Shown: one piece after another, positions 8,015 through 14,681 of the stretch
Numbering within the stretch: the first letter of the stretch is position 1
Layout of the letters: every line of letters starts with the position of its first letter
NCBI GenBank assembly: GCA_964354375.1
Contig: CAYGZQ010000070.1
Location: 1-19,444, forward strand
DNA length: 19,444 bases
Reading direction: 5' to 3'
From: CAYGZQ01 sp964354375 [NCBI: uncultured Planctomycetota bacterium]
Lineage (GTDB): Bacteria; JAJVIF01; JAPKYR01
Notes under the pieces: generated by a model
Seen by the model: the letters and a program-made list of their open reading frames with translations, nothing else
What the model was told of the DNA's origin: nothing
Database searches by the model: none
Translations under genes and position numbers: made by a program

Positions 8015-9778
8015 ATGCAGATTTTCGATTACGATGCAGTTGTCATAGGCGCAGGGCTGACCGGAGAGCGCGCTGCGGTCGCCGCTCACAAGGAAGGCGC
8101 AAGGGTCGCGATCATTTCGCTGGTGCAGCCAAGACAGAGTCATTCCAACGCGGCTCAGGGCGGAATACAGTGCTCGCTTGACAACATGGGCGAGCATTCC
8201 AGGGGGGACGACTGGAAACTTCATTTTGACGACACGGTCCGGGGCAGCGACTGGGGTGCCGACCAGGATGTCGTCGAGCGCGTCACCCAGGCCGCGCCAC
8301 GCCTCGTGCGCGAGATGGAGTATTTCGGCTGCCCTTTCAACCGGACCAGCGAAGGCAAGATCGAGCAGAGGAATTTCGGGGGCACCACCGTCTGGCGCGC
8401 GGCTTTCGCAGCGGATTTCACCGGTCACGCGCTCCTCTATGCGATCGACCAGGAAGTCATGCGCGCAGGAATCGATATCTTCCGGCGCATGCAGGTCCTC
8501 TCGCTGATTCTGAACGGCGAGCGGGTGATCGGCTGCATCGCTCTCGATCTGAGAACCGGCGACCTGGTCGCTTTCTACGCGAGGAGCACCATTCTCGCGA
8601 CCGGCGGCGCCGGACGTCTCTATAGCGAGTCCACAAATGCCATCATTTGCCGCGGCGATGGCCAGTTCCTCGCCTTCAACACCGGCCTTGTACCGCTCGG
8701 AAACATGGAGGCGATCCAGTTCCATCCCACCGGCATGTACCCTGTCTGGATTCTGCTCACCGAGGGCTGTCGGGGCGACGGGGGCGTGCTTCGCAACAAA
8801 GACCTCCATGAATTCATGTGGGACTACTCAGCGACGAAAGGCAATCTTGCCAGTCGCGACGTCGTCAGCCGCGCGATGATGACCGAGATCCGATCCGGTC
8901 GCGGCATAGTGGGCCCGTTCGGACCCTACCTGTGGCTCGATCTTACCCACCTCGGCAAGGAAAAGATCATGATGCGTCTGCGGGATGTCCATGACATCGC
9001 GCTCGACTTCGCCGGGGTCGATGTCATCACCCAACTCGCGCCGGTGAAGCCGGTGCAGCATTACACGATGGGCGGGATCCGGACCGACATCGATTGCAGG
9101 GCGAGGGGAGCGGAGGGTCTTTACGCAGGCGGCGAATGCGCGTGCTGGGACATGCACGGCTTCAATCGTCTCGGCGGGAATTCGGTTCTCGAAACGATCG
9201 CAGCAGGTTTCTATGCCGGCACGACCGCAGCCAAAGACGCAACGGGGCGCTCGGCGCTTAATGGCGACATGGTCGCGATCGACGATGAACTTGGGCGTCA
9301 GAACGAGAGAATCAAGGCTCTCATCGCGCACGACCCTGTCGAGAACTCCTACACACTCCACCAGGAGATGTCGGTCCTCATGACCCAGCAGGTCGGTATT
9401 TTCCGCACGGGAGAGCTTCTCGACAGCGCGGTCAGGAAGCTGCTCGATCTGAGAGAGCGCGCGGACAGGATCGGCCTGACCCACAAGGTCCGCGGGCGGT
9501 CGCTCGAACTCGAGATGGCGCTCAGAATCCCCTACATGATCGATCTGGCCGTCACGATCGCCCAGGGAGCACTCATGCGAACCGAGAGTCGCGGCGGTCA
9601 CTACCGCGAGGATTTTCCGGCGCGCGACGATGTGAACTGGCTCAACAGAACCCTGGCGTACAAGCAGAAGGACTCGCGGCTGCCTCGACTGGAATATGAA
9701 AATGTAGTGATTACGCAACTGCCTCCGGGCGATCGCGGCTACGGCGAGAAAGCTCCGCCTCCTGCCAAGGGAAGTTAG
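8015..9778 (+). CDS. sdhA: succinate dehydrogenase/fumarate reductase flavoprotein subunit
   Basis: Catalytic subunit that interconverts succinate and fumarate at a covalently bound FAD on the cytoplasmic side. The 587-aa protein has the FAD motif VVIGAGLTG (residues 9-17) and the covalent-FAD histidine His43 in RQSHSNAAQGG. The substrate-site segments are HPTGMYPVWILLTEGCRGDGG (split across a loop), SRDVVSR with catalytic Arg286, HYTMGG with His349, and MHGFNRLGGNSV with Arg385. The wording DMHGFNRLGGNSV is that of Wolinella-type enzymes, matching the di-heme subunit upstream. AAAGGA at 8001-8006 gives the start at 8015. Direction of catalysis in vivo is not decided by this subunit. Confidence 0.95.
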   Translation: MQIFDYDAVVIGAGLTGERAAVAAHKEGARVAIISLVQPRQSHSNAAQGGIQCSLDNMGEHSRGDDWKLHFDDTVRGSDWGADQDVVERVTQAAPRLVREMEYFGCPFNRTSEGKIEQRNFGGTTVWRAAFAADFTGHALLYAIDQEVMRAGIDIFRRMQVLSLILNGERVIGCIALDLRTGDLVAFYARSTILATGGAGRLYSESTNAIICRGDGQFLAFNTGLVPLGNMEAIQFHPTGMYPVWILLTEGCRGDGGVLRNKDLHEFMWDYSATKGNLASRDVVSRAMMTEIRSGRGIVGPFGPYLWLDLTHLGKEKIMMRLRDVHDIALDFAGVDVITQLAPVKPVQHYTMGGIRTDIDCRARGAEGLYAGGECACWDMHGFNRLGGNSVLETIAAGFYAGTTAAKDATGRSALNGDMVAIDDELGRQNERIKALIAHDPVENSYTLHQEMSVLMTQQVGIFRTGELLDSAVRKLLDLRERADRIGLTHKVRGRSLELEMALRIPYMIDLAVTIAQGALMRTESRGGHYREDFPARDDVNWLNRTLAYKQKDSRLPRLEYENVVITQLPPGDRGYGEKAPPPAKGS

Positions 9779-9829
9779 CTGTCCCGGCGAGGGGGTTCTC
9801 AGACCGGTTGGAAACGTAAGCACAAAGCC

Positions 9830-10567
9830 ATGGCTAATCAGAATAGAACGCTCACTCTCCGGATTTTCCGTCACGATCCAAAGGACCCCGAAAGCGTTCC
9901 GCACTACGACACTTTCCAGGTCATGGACCGGCCCTTCCTGTCGGTATACCTGGCGATGGAGGAGATCCAGCAGCGTCAGGATCCCAGCCTTTATTACGAC
10001 ATCTGCTGCCGGTCGAATGTCTGCGGGAGCTGCGCGGTCAACGTGAACGGGCAACCCAAGCTCGCGTGCAAGACGCAGACAAAGGACCTACCCGACCTTG
10101 TCGTGGTCGAGCCGTTGCGCTATTTCGACCACATCAAGGATGTCACGGTCGACAAGGGTCGATGGTTCATGCAGATGACCCGCCGCCTTCAAGCCTGGCT
10201 GCACACGTCGAAGCCTTTCAATGAGAAGCTGGAGCGGATACAGAAGGAAGACGAGCGGATTTCCGTGTACGAGGCGGAGCGATGCATCGAGTGCGGGATT
10301 TGCCTCGAAGCGTGCGGCGCGGCGCATCACGACCCGAATTACCTCGGCTCGGCCGGCCTGAACCGCGCGTACCGGTTCCTCATCGACACGCGCGACGAGC
10401 GCAGGCTGGACGATTTCGCCGAGCAGCTTTTCACCGAGTCGGGCGTGTTCGGTTGCGAGGCCATGCTCGGCTGCCGCAACTTCTGCCCCAAATCGATCCC
10501 CCTGCCCTACCACTTCGGCATCCTCCGCAGACGAATCCTCCTGCGGGTGTTTGCCGGAAAGAAATAG
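9830..10567 (+). CDS. sdhB: succinate dehydrogenase/fumarate reductase iron-sulfur subunit
   Basis: Electron-transfer subunit linking the FAD to the haems. The 245-aa protein keeps every cluster ligand: [2Fe-2S] at Cys60, Cys65, Cys68 and Cys80; [4Fe-4S] at Cys152, Cys155, Cys158 and Cys219; [3Fe-4S] at Cys162, Cys209 and Cys215. The spacing equals that of E. coli FrdB, so the enzyme should be functional. A 51-nt gap separates it from sdhA and the ribosome binding site is weak. It is the last gene of the run; the mobile element begins about 50 nt after its stop and may end transcription through its hairpins. Confidence 0.95.
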   Translation: MANQNRTLTLRIFRHDPKDPESVPHYDTFQVMDRPFLSVYLAMEEIQQRQDPSLYYDICCRSNVCGSCAVNVNGQPKLACKTQTKDLPDLVVVEPLRYFDHIKDVTVDKGRWFMQMTRRLQAWLHTSKPFNEKLERIQKEDERISVYEAERCIECGICLEACGAAHHDPNYLGSAGLNRAYRFLIDTRDERRLDDFAEQLFTESGVFGCEAMLGCRNFCPKSIPLPYHFGILRRRILLRVFAGKK

Positions 10568-10616
10568 CGAATTCTCCCAACTCGATTGTCACAGCATCGG
10601 TTACCCCCTCCCTTAC
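10568..10616. other. short spacer ending in a possible target-site duplicate
   Basis: No gene. CTTAC at 10612-10616 recurs at 10836-10840, directly flanking the mobile element. Confidence 0.4.
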
Positions 10617-10835
10617 TGGGCTGTTGAAAAACGTAAATCGAGCTTAATCTGGTGGCACCCTCAGGCAGAAAGACTGCGCAAGCAGGCTTTCTGCCTGGGG
10701 GTGTTCGATCAATTAATCCCTCTATTCATGAGGCATTCAGGTGATTGACCCAGCACCCCCAGGCTCGAGGACTCGCCTGAGTGTGCCACGCCCGATATGC
10801 CCTCCTTGCGCGAAATTGTACTTTTTCAACAGCCC
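10617..10835. mobile_element. intact MITE-like element with terminal inverted repeats (copy 2)
   Basis: A 219-bp element without coding capacity. Its ends are perfect 14-bp inverted repeats, GGGCTGTTGAAAAA (10618-10631) and TTTTTCAACAGCCC (10822-10835). Inside are two hairpins: 10656-10672 pairs with 10687-10703 (16 of 17 bases) and 10753-10764 with 10775-10786 (10 of 12). CTTAC on both sides (10612-10616, 10836-10840) looks like a target-site duplication. Termini of this type resemble those of some transposon families such as IS1182, which might mobilise it in trans; that link is from memory and untested. Confidence 0.8.
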
Positions 10836-11031
10836 CTTACGGTCGGGCCCCAGAGGTCCGAAACCCGCGCGTGAGCAAGGGTGTACCCGGCAGCGTAAGC
10901 TCCCGGCGTCTTAGCGAACGTCGACAGCAGGGGAGAGTCCGCAGGGAACCCCACATACCGCATTTTTGGTACAATGAATAATGCCCGGTGCCTGCGATAC
11001 CGTGGGATGGCTCGGTCTCCGGAGGTCTTAC
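10836..11031. other. leader of lipoprotein 1, no recognised RNA or gene
   Basis: After the mobile element comes a GC-rich stretch that can form several small stems, but I could not match it to a known riboswitch or RNA. A -10-like TACAAT is at 10970-10975. GGAGG at 11021-11025 is the ribosome binding site for ATG 11032. Confidence 0.4.
10970..10975 (+). promoter_or_regulatory. candidate -10 box upstream of lipoprotein 1
   Basis: TACAAT in the context TTTGGTACAATGAATA, 57 nt before the start codon. No good -35 lies at 16-18 nt. The same TACAATGA sequence lies in the better promoter of the paralogous gene at 14682. Confidence 0.35.
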
Positions 11032-13650
11032 ATGAACAGATTGGTTTTCCCTGTCGCCATGCTTGTGACCCTTATCCTGACAGCCCTTTTTGGGTGCTCG
11101 GGACCGGCGGATCCCGTCTCGAATCCACTGTCGAATCATCCGAGCTCATCGACGGACGTCCCGGCTTTCGATTCCTCAAGGATGCTCTGGGGAATCTGGC
11201 GCGTCACAATCGATCCGGAGACGCTCGAAGTCGAAGTGATGCCCGTGAGGGGTGCGCAGTTCACGTGCAATGTCACGCGGTTCCTTCAACCGCCGAGCAG
11301 TCCGGTGCACATGCTCAGTTTCACGATTCTTGCCGGAAGCATACCGTCCACCGGCTATTTCGAGGTCAATGTCGGCCTTCGGCACCCGTTCCCGTCGCTT
11401 CCGTTCTACTGCGGCTTCGATGTCAGGGGTATTCTGATCGCGAACGCGACCCTTCACGCTCTTGGCGATCCCGGCCTGGTTTACGCGTCGCCCAGTGAGA
11501 CGCATATTCTCAACGCCGACGGTTGGACTCGATGGTGGAACCCCACCGAATTCACTTCCTTTGAAACCATCTTCGGTTACGCGAAAGGGAAACTTGCGCC
11601 GCCGGTCTTTCCGACAGCCACACTCAACGGGTACAAGTATTTCGCCGACGGTTTCGATTCCGATTCCGACCTGTCCGATCTGGATCCCGCCACCCGCGGG
11701 ACATTCAGTGTGACCGGCGGTGTGAATTCGCGCCTGTACAAAATCCAGTTCGGGCAGCCGGGCGGCAGCACTGATTTCAACTTCAACTATGCGATCGATG
11801 CAAGCTGGGATCCGCCGGATCCTGCCTATGCCCCCGCATATCCCATCGAGGCCTTCCCGCTTGAGGCCAACTGCCAGGAAGCCTACTGGATCGATGCGGA
11901 TTTCACCGGGTCCACAGCGTGGTTTGTCGATCCCTCCCAGAAAGGCGGCGACCTTCATGTGGCGCTCGAAATAGGCGATTGGGGCGCGCTTGCCGCCGGG
12001 ACAACCGTCGAGGATGAGATCGCGGCGATCAGGGTGGAAGGCCCGTCGCTTCTCGATACACCAATCGATGTGCTGCCTTCGGCCGTGGTGAGCGACGGCA
12101 ACGGTGTGTCGAGCTCGGTCTTCACGTTCGACCTTCTCGGCGTGCATCCGACCGGGCTTACCGCCCAGACCATTCTCGTGACGGTCGAATCCTCGCACCC
12201 CATCACCTATGAGCCGCAGGTTTCGGGCGGATCGAATTTCGACTACCCCGACGCGGCCCTTGCAGCGCACAGGTTCTTCGATGCGCCTATCCTGGATTCC
12301 CCCGTGGGTGAGACTCCGATTATCACCAAGATCGACCCCTCAAACGCGCCGTTGGATTCCGGCGATGTTGCGGTGGTCATCACCGGAGAAAATTTCGCGT
12401 CGAATGCCACGTCCAAACTGGTGAAGAGCGATGAGCCTGCGGTGGAAATCCCTGGTACGGGAATAGTCGTAGCCCCGGATGGAACTACAATCGATTGTTC
12501 ATTCGATACCGACTCGGCGGACGGGGCGAAGATCGGTCTCTATGACGTTGTGGTGACCAATCCGGGTCCGCCTGAGCTGTCGGGACAACTCGATGAAGGC
12601 TTCGAAATTTATCAGCAGAGCGCCTGCTCCGAGGTCTTCAGCGACGAGATCTATGTCGGTGACCTTGAGGGGCACGCGCAGGAAGTGCACAGCATCGCGT
12701 TCACCGCCGACGGGCTCCTTGTCTCGCGAGCGTATGTTGGCGGTCAGTACGGTCTCTATGGCTATGATGTCACGCAGAACGGCAATGTGGCCGGCACTCC
12801 CATTGTTCCCAATATGCTTTACGGGGGTAATTCCATTGGGGACATCAATGTCGACGATCTCACCGGCAATATTGTTTACTGCCCCATCGGAAACGGATGG
12901 GCCGAGCAGAACAACATCGTGGCCTATACCCCTACCGGCGAGCTGATCGGCCAATTCAAAGCCCAGAACATAGATCAAATCCAGGGAATGGACACCGACG
13001 ACGACGGGTCGATCTGGGTGATCGGGTTCTCCTACAAGCAGCCCCCGGGCGATCCCCCTCAGATCGACGAGTTCTACATCGATCACTACACATGGGACTC
13101 GACGGGCCAGAAATACGACTGCGACCCCGTCGGGTCGATTCCGGCGGAGGAAATGAGCAATCCGTGGGCGGGGATTTACGATGTCGCTATCAGTTATTCC
13201 GATCACAGGTTCATGATTTTCAGCATCGGTGCGCTTTACGGACGGATCGACTGCTACGATCTGTCGTCGGGCGTGCCTGACTATCTGTACGGCAAGGAGA
13301 ACATCCTTCCCTACCAGACCGGGGCGCACGGCTTCTACATGTGGATCGCGGCGGGCCAGATCGAGATCGATCATTCCAGCCTCACGAACGAGGAATGCCG
13401 GGTGCTCGTCGCAGCGCGTCAGATATGGTGGAACGGGGAGACGTTCGTGAAGCTGGACACCGACGCGAATATTCTGGACACCTGGAACAATCCTGATGCC
13501 GATGCGGAGGATCGCTATTTCTGGGGCACCGGCATCAACCCGAACGCGTCGGATCCCGACGGTACCTTCGCGGTGGCCATGGAGGACTACTCAGCCTACG
13601 GGGGCGACCCGTCCAGGTTCCACGTGTTCGAGGTCCCGCCGGGTTGGTGA
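11032..13650 (+). CDS. large lipoprotein with TIG/IPT domain and propeller-like C-terminus (paralog 1)
   Basis: An 872-aa exported lipoprotein: signal MNRLVFPVAMLVTLILTALFGC with lipobox LFGC (Cys22), then a Pro/Ser-rich linker. Residues about 45-420 form a module shared with the gene at 14682, with matching landmarks such as MLWGIWRVTIDPETL, FTCNVTRFLQPPSSPVHML, FNFNYAIDASW and TYEPQVSGGSNFDYP. A TIG/IPT immunoglobulin-like domain follows (about 428-528: ITKIDPSNAPLDSGDVAVVI and a VVTNPGP end). The last 340 residues contain Gly/Asp-rich strands suggestive of a beta-propeller (for example QIQGMDTDDDGSIWVIG). The function of the shared module is unknown to me. ATG 11032 was chosen over 10981 for its GGAGG and the immediate signal peptide. 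Confidence 0.8.
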   Translation: MNRLVFPVAMLVTLILTALFGCSGPADPVSNPLSNHPSSSTDVPAFDSSRMLWGIWRVTIDPETLEVEVMPVRGAQFTCNVTRFLQPPSSPVHMLSFTILAGSIPSTGYFEVNVGLRHPFPSLPFYCGFDVRGILIANATLHALGDPGLVYASPSETHILNADGWTRWWNPTEFTSFETIFGYAKGKLAPPVFPTATLNGYKYFADGFDSDSDLSDLDPATRGTFSVTGGVNSRLYKIQFGQPGGSTDFNFNYAIDASWDPPDPAYAPAYPIEAFPLEANCQEAYWIDADFTGSTAWFVDPSQKGGDLHVALEIGDWGALAAGTTVEDEIAAIRVEGPSLLDTPIDVLPSAVVSDGNGVSSSVFTFDLLGVHPTGLTAQTILVTVESSHPITYEPQVSGGSNFDYPDAALAAHRFFDAPILDSPVGETPIITKIDPSNAPLDSGDVAVVITGENFASNATSKLVKSDEPAVEIPGTGIVVAPDGTTIDCSFDTDSADGAKIGLYDVVVTNPGPPELSGQLDEGFEIYQQSACSEVFSDEIYVGDLEGHAQEVHSIAFTADGLLVSRAYVGGQYGLYGYDVTQNGNVAGTPIVPNMLYGGNSIGDINVDDLTGNIVYCPIGNGWAEQNNIVAYTPTGELIGQFKAQNIDQIQGMDTDDDGSIWVIGFSYKQPPGDPPQIDEFYIDHYTWDSTGQKYDCDPVGSIPAEEMSNPWAGIYDVAISYSDHRFMIFSIGALYGRIDCYDLSSGVPDYLYGKENILPYQTGAHGFYMWIAAGQIEIDHSSLTNEECRVLVAARQIWWNGETFVKLDTDANILDTWNNPDADAEDRYFWGTGINPNASDPDGTFAVAMEDYSAYGGDPSRFHVFEVPPGW

Positions 13651-13759
13651 GAGCCGGCATGAATACGTGAGGCACTATGAGTGAGGTCTCGGCCGAATGT
13701 TCGATGACTTGACACCTTAGCAATATTGTGAAATCCTGCATACCGCAAGGAGACAGGAT
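13651..13759. promoter_or_regulatory. spacer with possible promoter for the toxin-antitoxin pair
   Basis: TTGACA (13709-13714) is a perfect -35 box; the best -10 at 16 nt is poor (AAATCC at 13731-13736). AAGGAG (13747-13752) is the ribosome binding site for the toxin. No operator palindrome stands out. Confidence 0.35.
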
Positions 13760-14128
13760 TTGGCGGTCAGAGTCATACTCTACAGAAAAGAGGATGGTTC
13801 GATCCCCGTCATTGAGTGGCTTGACGGCCTTGCTCCAAAAGCATGCGACAAAGTCCGTGCCAGAATCGAGCGATTGAAGGCATTTGGTCATGAATTGCGG
13901 CGACCTGAGGCTGATTACCTGATCGACGGTATTTATGAGCTCAGAATCAGTCATATGGGAATTCAATATCGCATGCTGTATTTTTTCTATGGCCGAACAG
14001 CGGCTGTTATTACAAACGGTCTGATCAAGGAGCGGACCGTGCCGAGCACCGAGGTCCAAAGAGCCATCGAAAGAAAGAGGAAGTTCGAAGAGGACCCTGA
14101 GAATCATACAGCTGGAGACCCACCATGA
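13760..14128 (+). CDS. higB: HigB/RelE-superfamily (Gp49-like) toxin
   Basis: A 122-aa protein of the phage-derived Gp49-like/HigB family, ribosome-dependent mRNA interferases of type II toxin-antitoxin systems. Recognisable features are the N-terminal VRVILYRKEDGSIPVIEWL, the central LKAFGHELRRPEADYLIDGIYELR and the core strand GIQYRMLYFFYG, followed by the charged helix AIERKRKFEED. The TTG start at 13760 has AAGGAG 7 nt upstream. It overlaps the antitoxin gene by 4 nt (ATGA), and the toxin-first order is typical of higBA. It lies between two paralogous lipoprotein genes, and its codon use looks less GC-biased than theirs, suggesting later insertion. Activity is untested. Confidence 0.85.
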   Translation: MAVRVILYRKEDGSIPVIEWLDGLAPKACDKVRARIERLKAFGHELRRPEADYLIDGIYELRISHMGIQYRMLYFFYGRTAAVITNGLIKERTVPSTEVQRAIERKRKFEEDPENHTAGDPP

Positions 14129-14457
14129 AAAAGAGAGAACGCACCAACGATGCAGTGGAGATTCTTCATCGCCGGTACTACGAAGGGCATCCGGAACGCA
14201 TGGAAAACCTGAATGAAGAGAGGGCAAACATGCAAGTGGCCCGTAAGGTTTACGACCTCAGGAAGAAGGCCGGGCTGACGCAACAGGAACTTGCAGAGAA
14301 GGTCGGGACCAAAGCGTCGGTCATATCGCGGCTCGAGGATGCCGATTACCAGGGTCACTCGCTGTCGATGCTCAGGCGCATTGCTGAAGCACTTGGCAAA
14401 CGAGTCGAGATCCGGTTTGTACCGGTGGCCAAGGGCAAGAAGGGGCGAGGGCGGTAA
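14125..14457 (+). CDS. higA: HigA-type antitoxin with XRE helix-turn-helix
   Basis: A 110-aa antitoxin and autorepressor. The XRE/Cro HTH spans about residues 38-92: VARKVYDLRKKAGLTQQELA, then KVGTKASVISRLEDADYQGHS and LSMLRRIAEALGKRVEIRFV. The N-terminal 35 residues (about ERMENLNEERANMQ) probably contact the toxin. Start ATG 14125 overlaps the toxin stop, with GGAGACC just upstream. The C-terminus is a Lys/Arg-rich tail. A palindrome of the repeat family described below begins about 14 nt after the stop. Confidence 0.88.
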   Translation: MKKRERTNDAVEILHRRYYEGHPERMENLNEERANMQVARKVYDLRKKAGLTQQELAEKVGTKASVISRLEDADYQGHSLSMLRRIAEALGKRVEIRFVPVAKGKKGRGR

Positions 14458-14470
14458 TCTCGTCCCGATG

Positions 14471-14504
14471 CCCTCCACAATCCGCTGTGGCGGATTGTGG
14501 AGGT
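14471..14504. repeat. REP-like palindrome, single copy
   Basis: A perfect 14-bp hairpin: CCTCCACAATCCGC (14472-14485), loop TGTG, GCGGATTGTGGAGG (14490-14503). It carries the CCCTCCACAA and TTGTGGAGGTC ends shared with the elements at 17508-17746 and 18846-18953, so it is a single half of the double elements. Placed just after the antitoxin stop, it could also act as a transcript end. Confidence 0.75.
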
Positions 14505-14524
14505 CTCACGGTAAGAAACCAGGC

Positions 14525-14554
14525 TTGACCCTGCAGTCCGATCTGAAATACAAT
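14525..14554 (+). promoter_or_regulatory. sigma-70 promoter of lipoprotein 2
   Basis: TTGACC (14525-14530, five of six) and TACAAT (14549-14554, five of six) with an 18-nt spacer. The leader of about 120 nt contains a perfect hairpin, CCGGAC (14616-14621) against GTCCGG (14627-14632). GGAGG at 14671-14675 precedes ATG 14682. Confidence 0.6.
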
Positions 14555-14681
14555 GATATCAGTTGATTGGTGAGGGGATTCTTCGTTTCTCTGTACATAA
14601 GGCTCGGCGACCGTTCCGGACTTGCCGTCCGGCACCGGGCATTCCGTATGCATCACTTGGGGAGTTCCCAGGAGGCCTTCC

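Noticed and set aside
8015-9778. L-aspartate oxidase (NadB) as alternative to the flavoprotein call
   Set aside because: The covalent-FAD histidine, Wolinella-type MHGFNRLGGNSV wording and adjoining cytochrome b and Fe-S genes fix it as SdhA/FrdA.
8828-10054. Minus-strand open frame of 408 codons opposite sdhA and sdhB
   Set aside because: It covers parts of two well-conserved genes, crosses their junction and shows no recognisable domain.
10841-10960. Possible riboswitch in the GC-rich leader of lipoprotein 1
   Set aside because: Small stems can be drawn, but no known consensus core was found, and nothing in the downstream gene suggests a ligand.
12499-13374. Minus-strand open frame opposite lipoprotein 1
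   Set aside because: Composition-driven shadow; no start signal and no domain.
13724-13729. TATTGT as -10 box of the toxin promoter
   Set aside because: It lies only 9 nt after the TTGACA box, too close for a working sigma-70 promoter.
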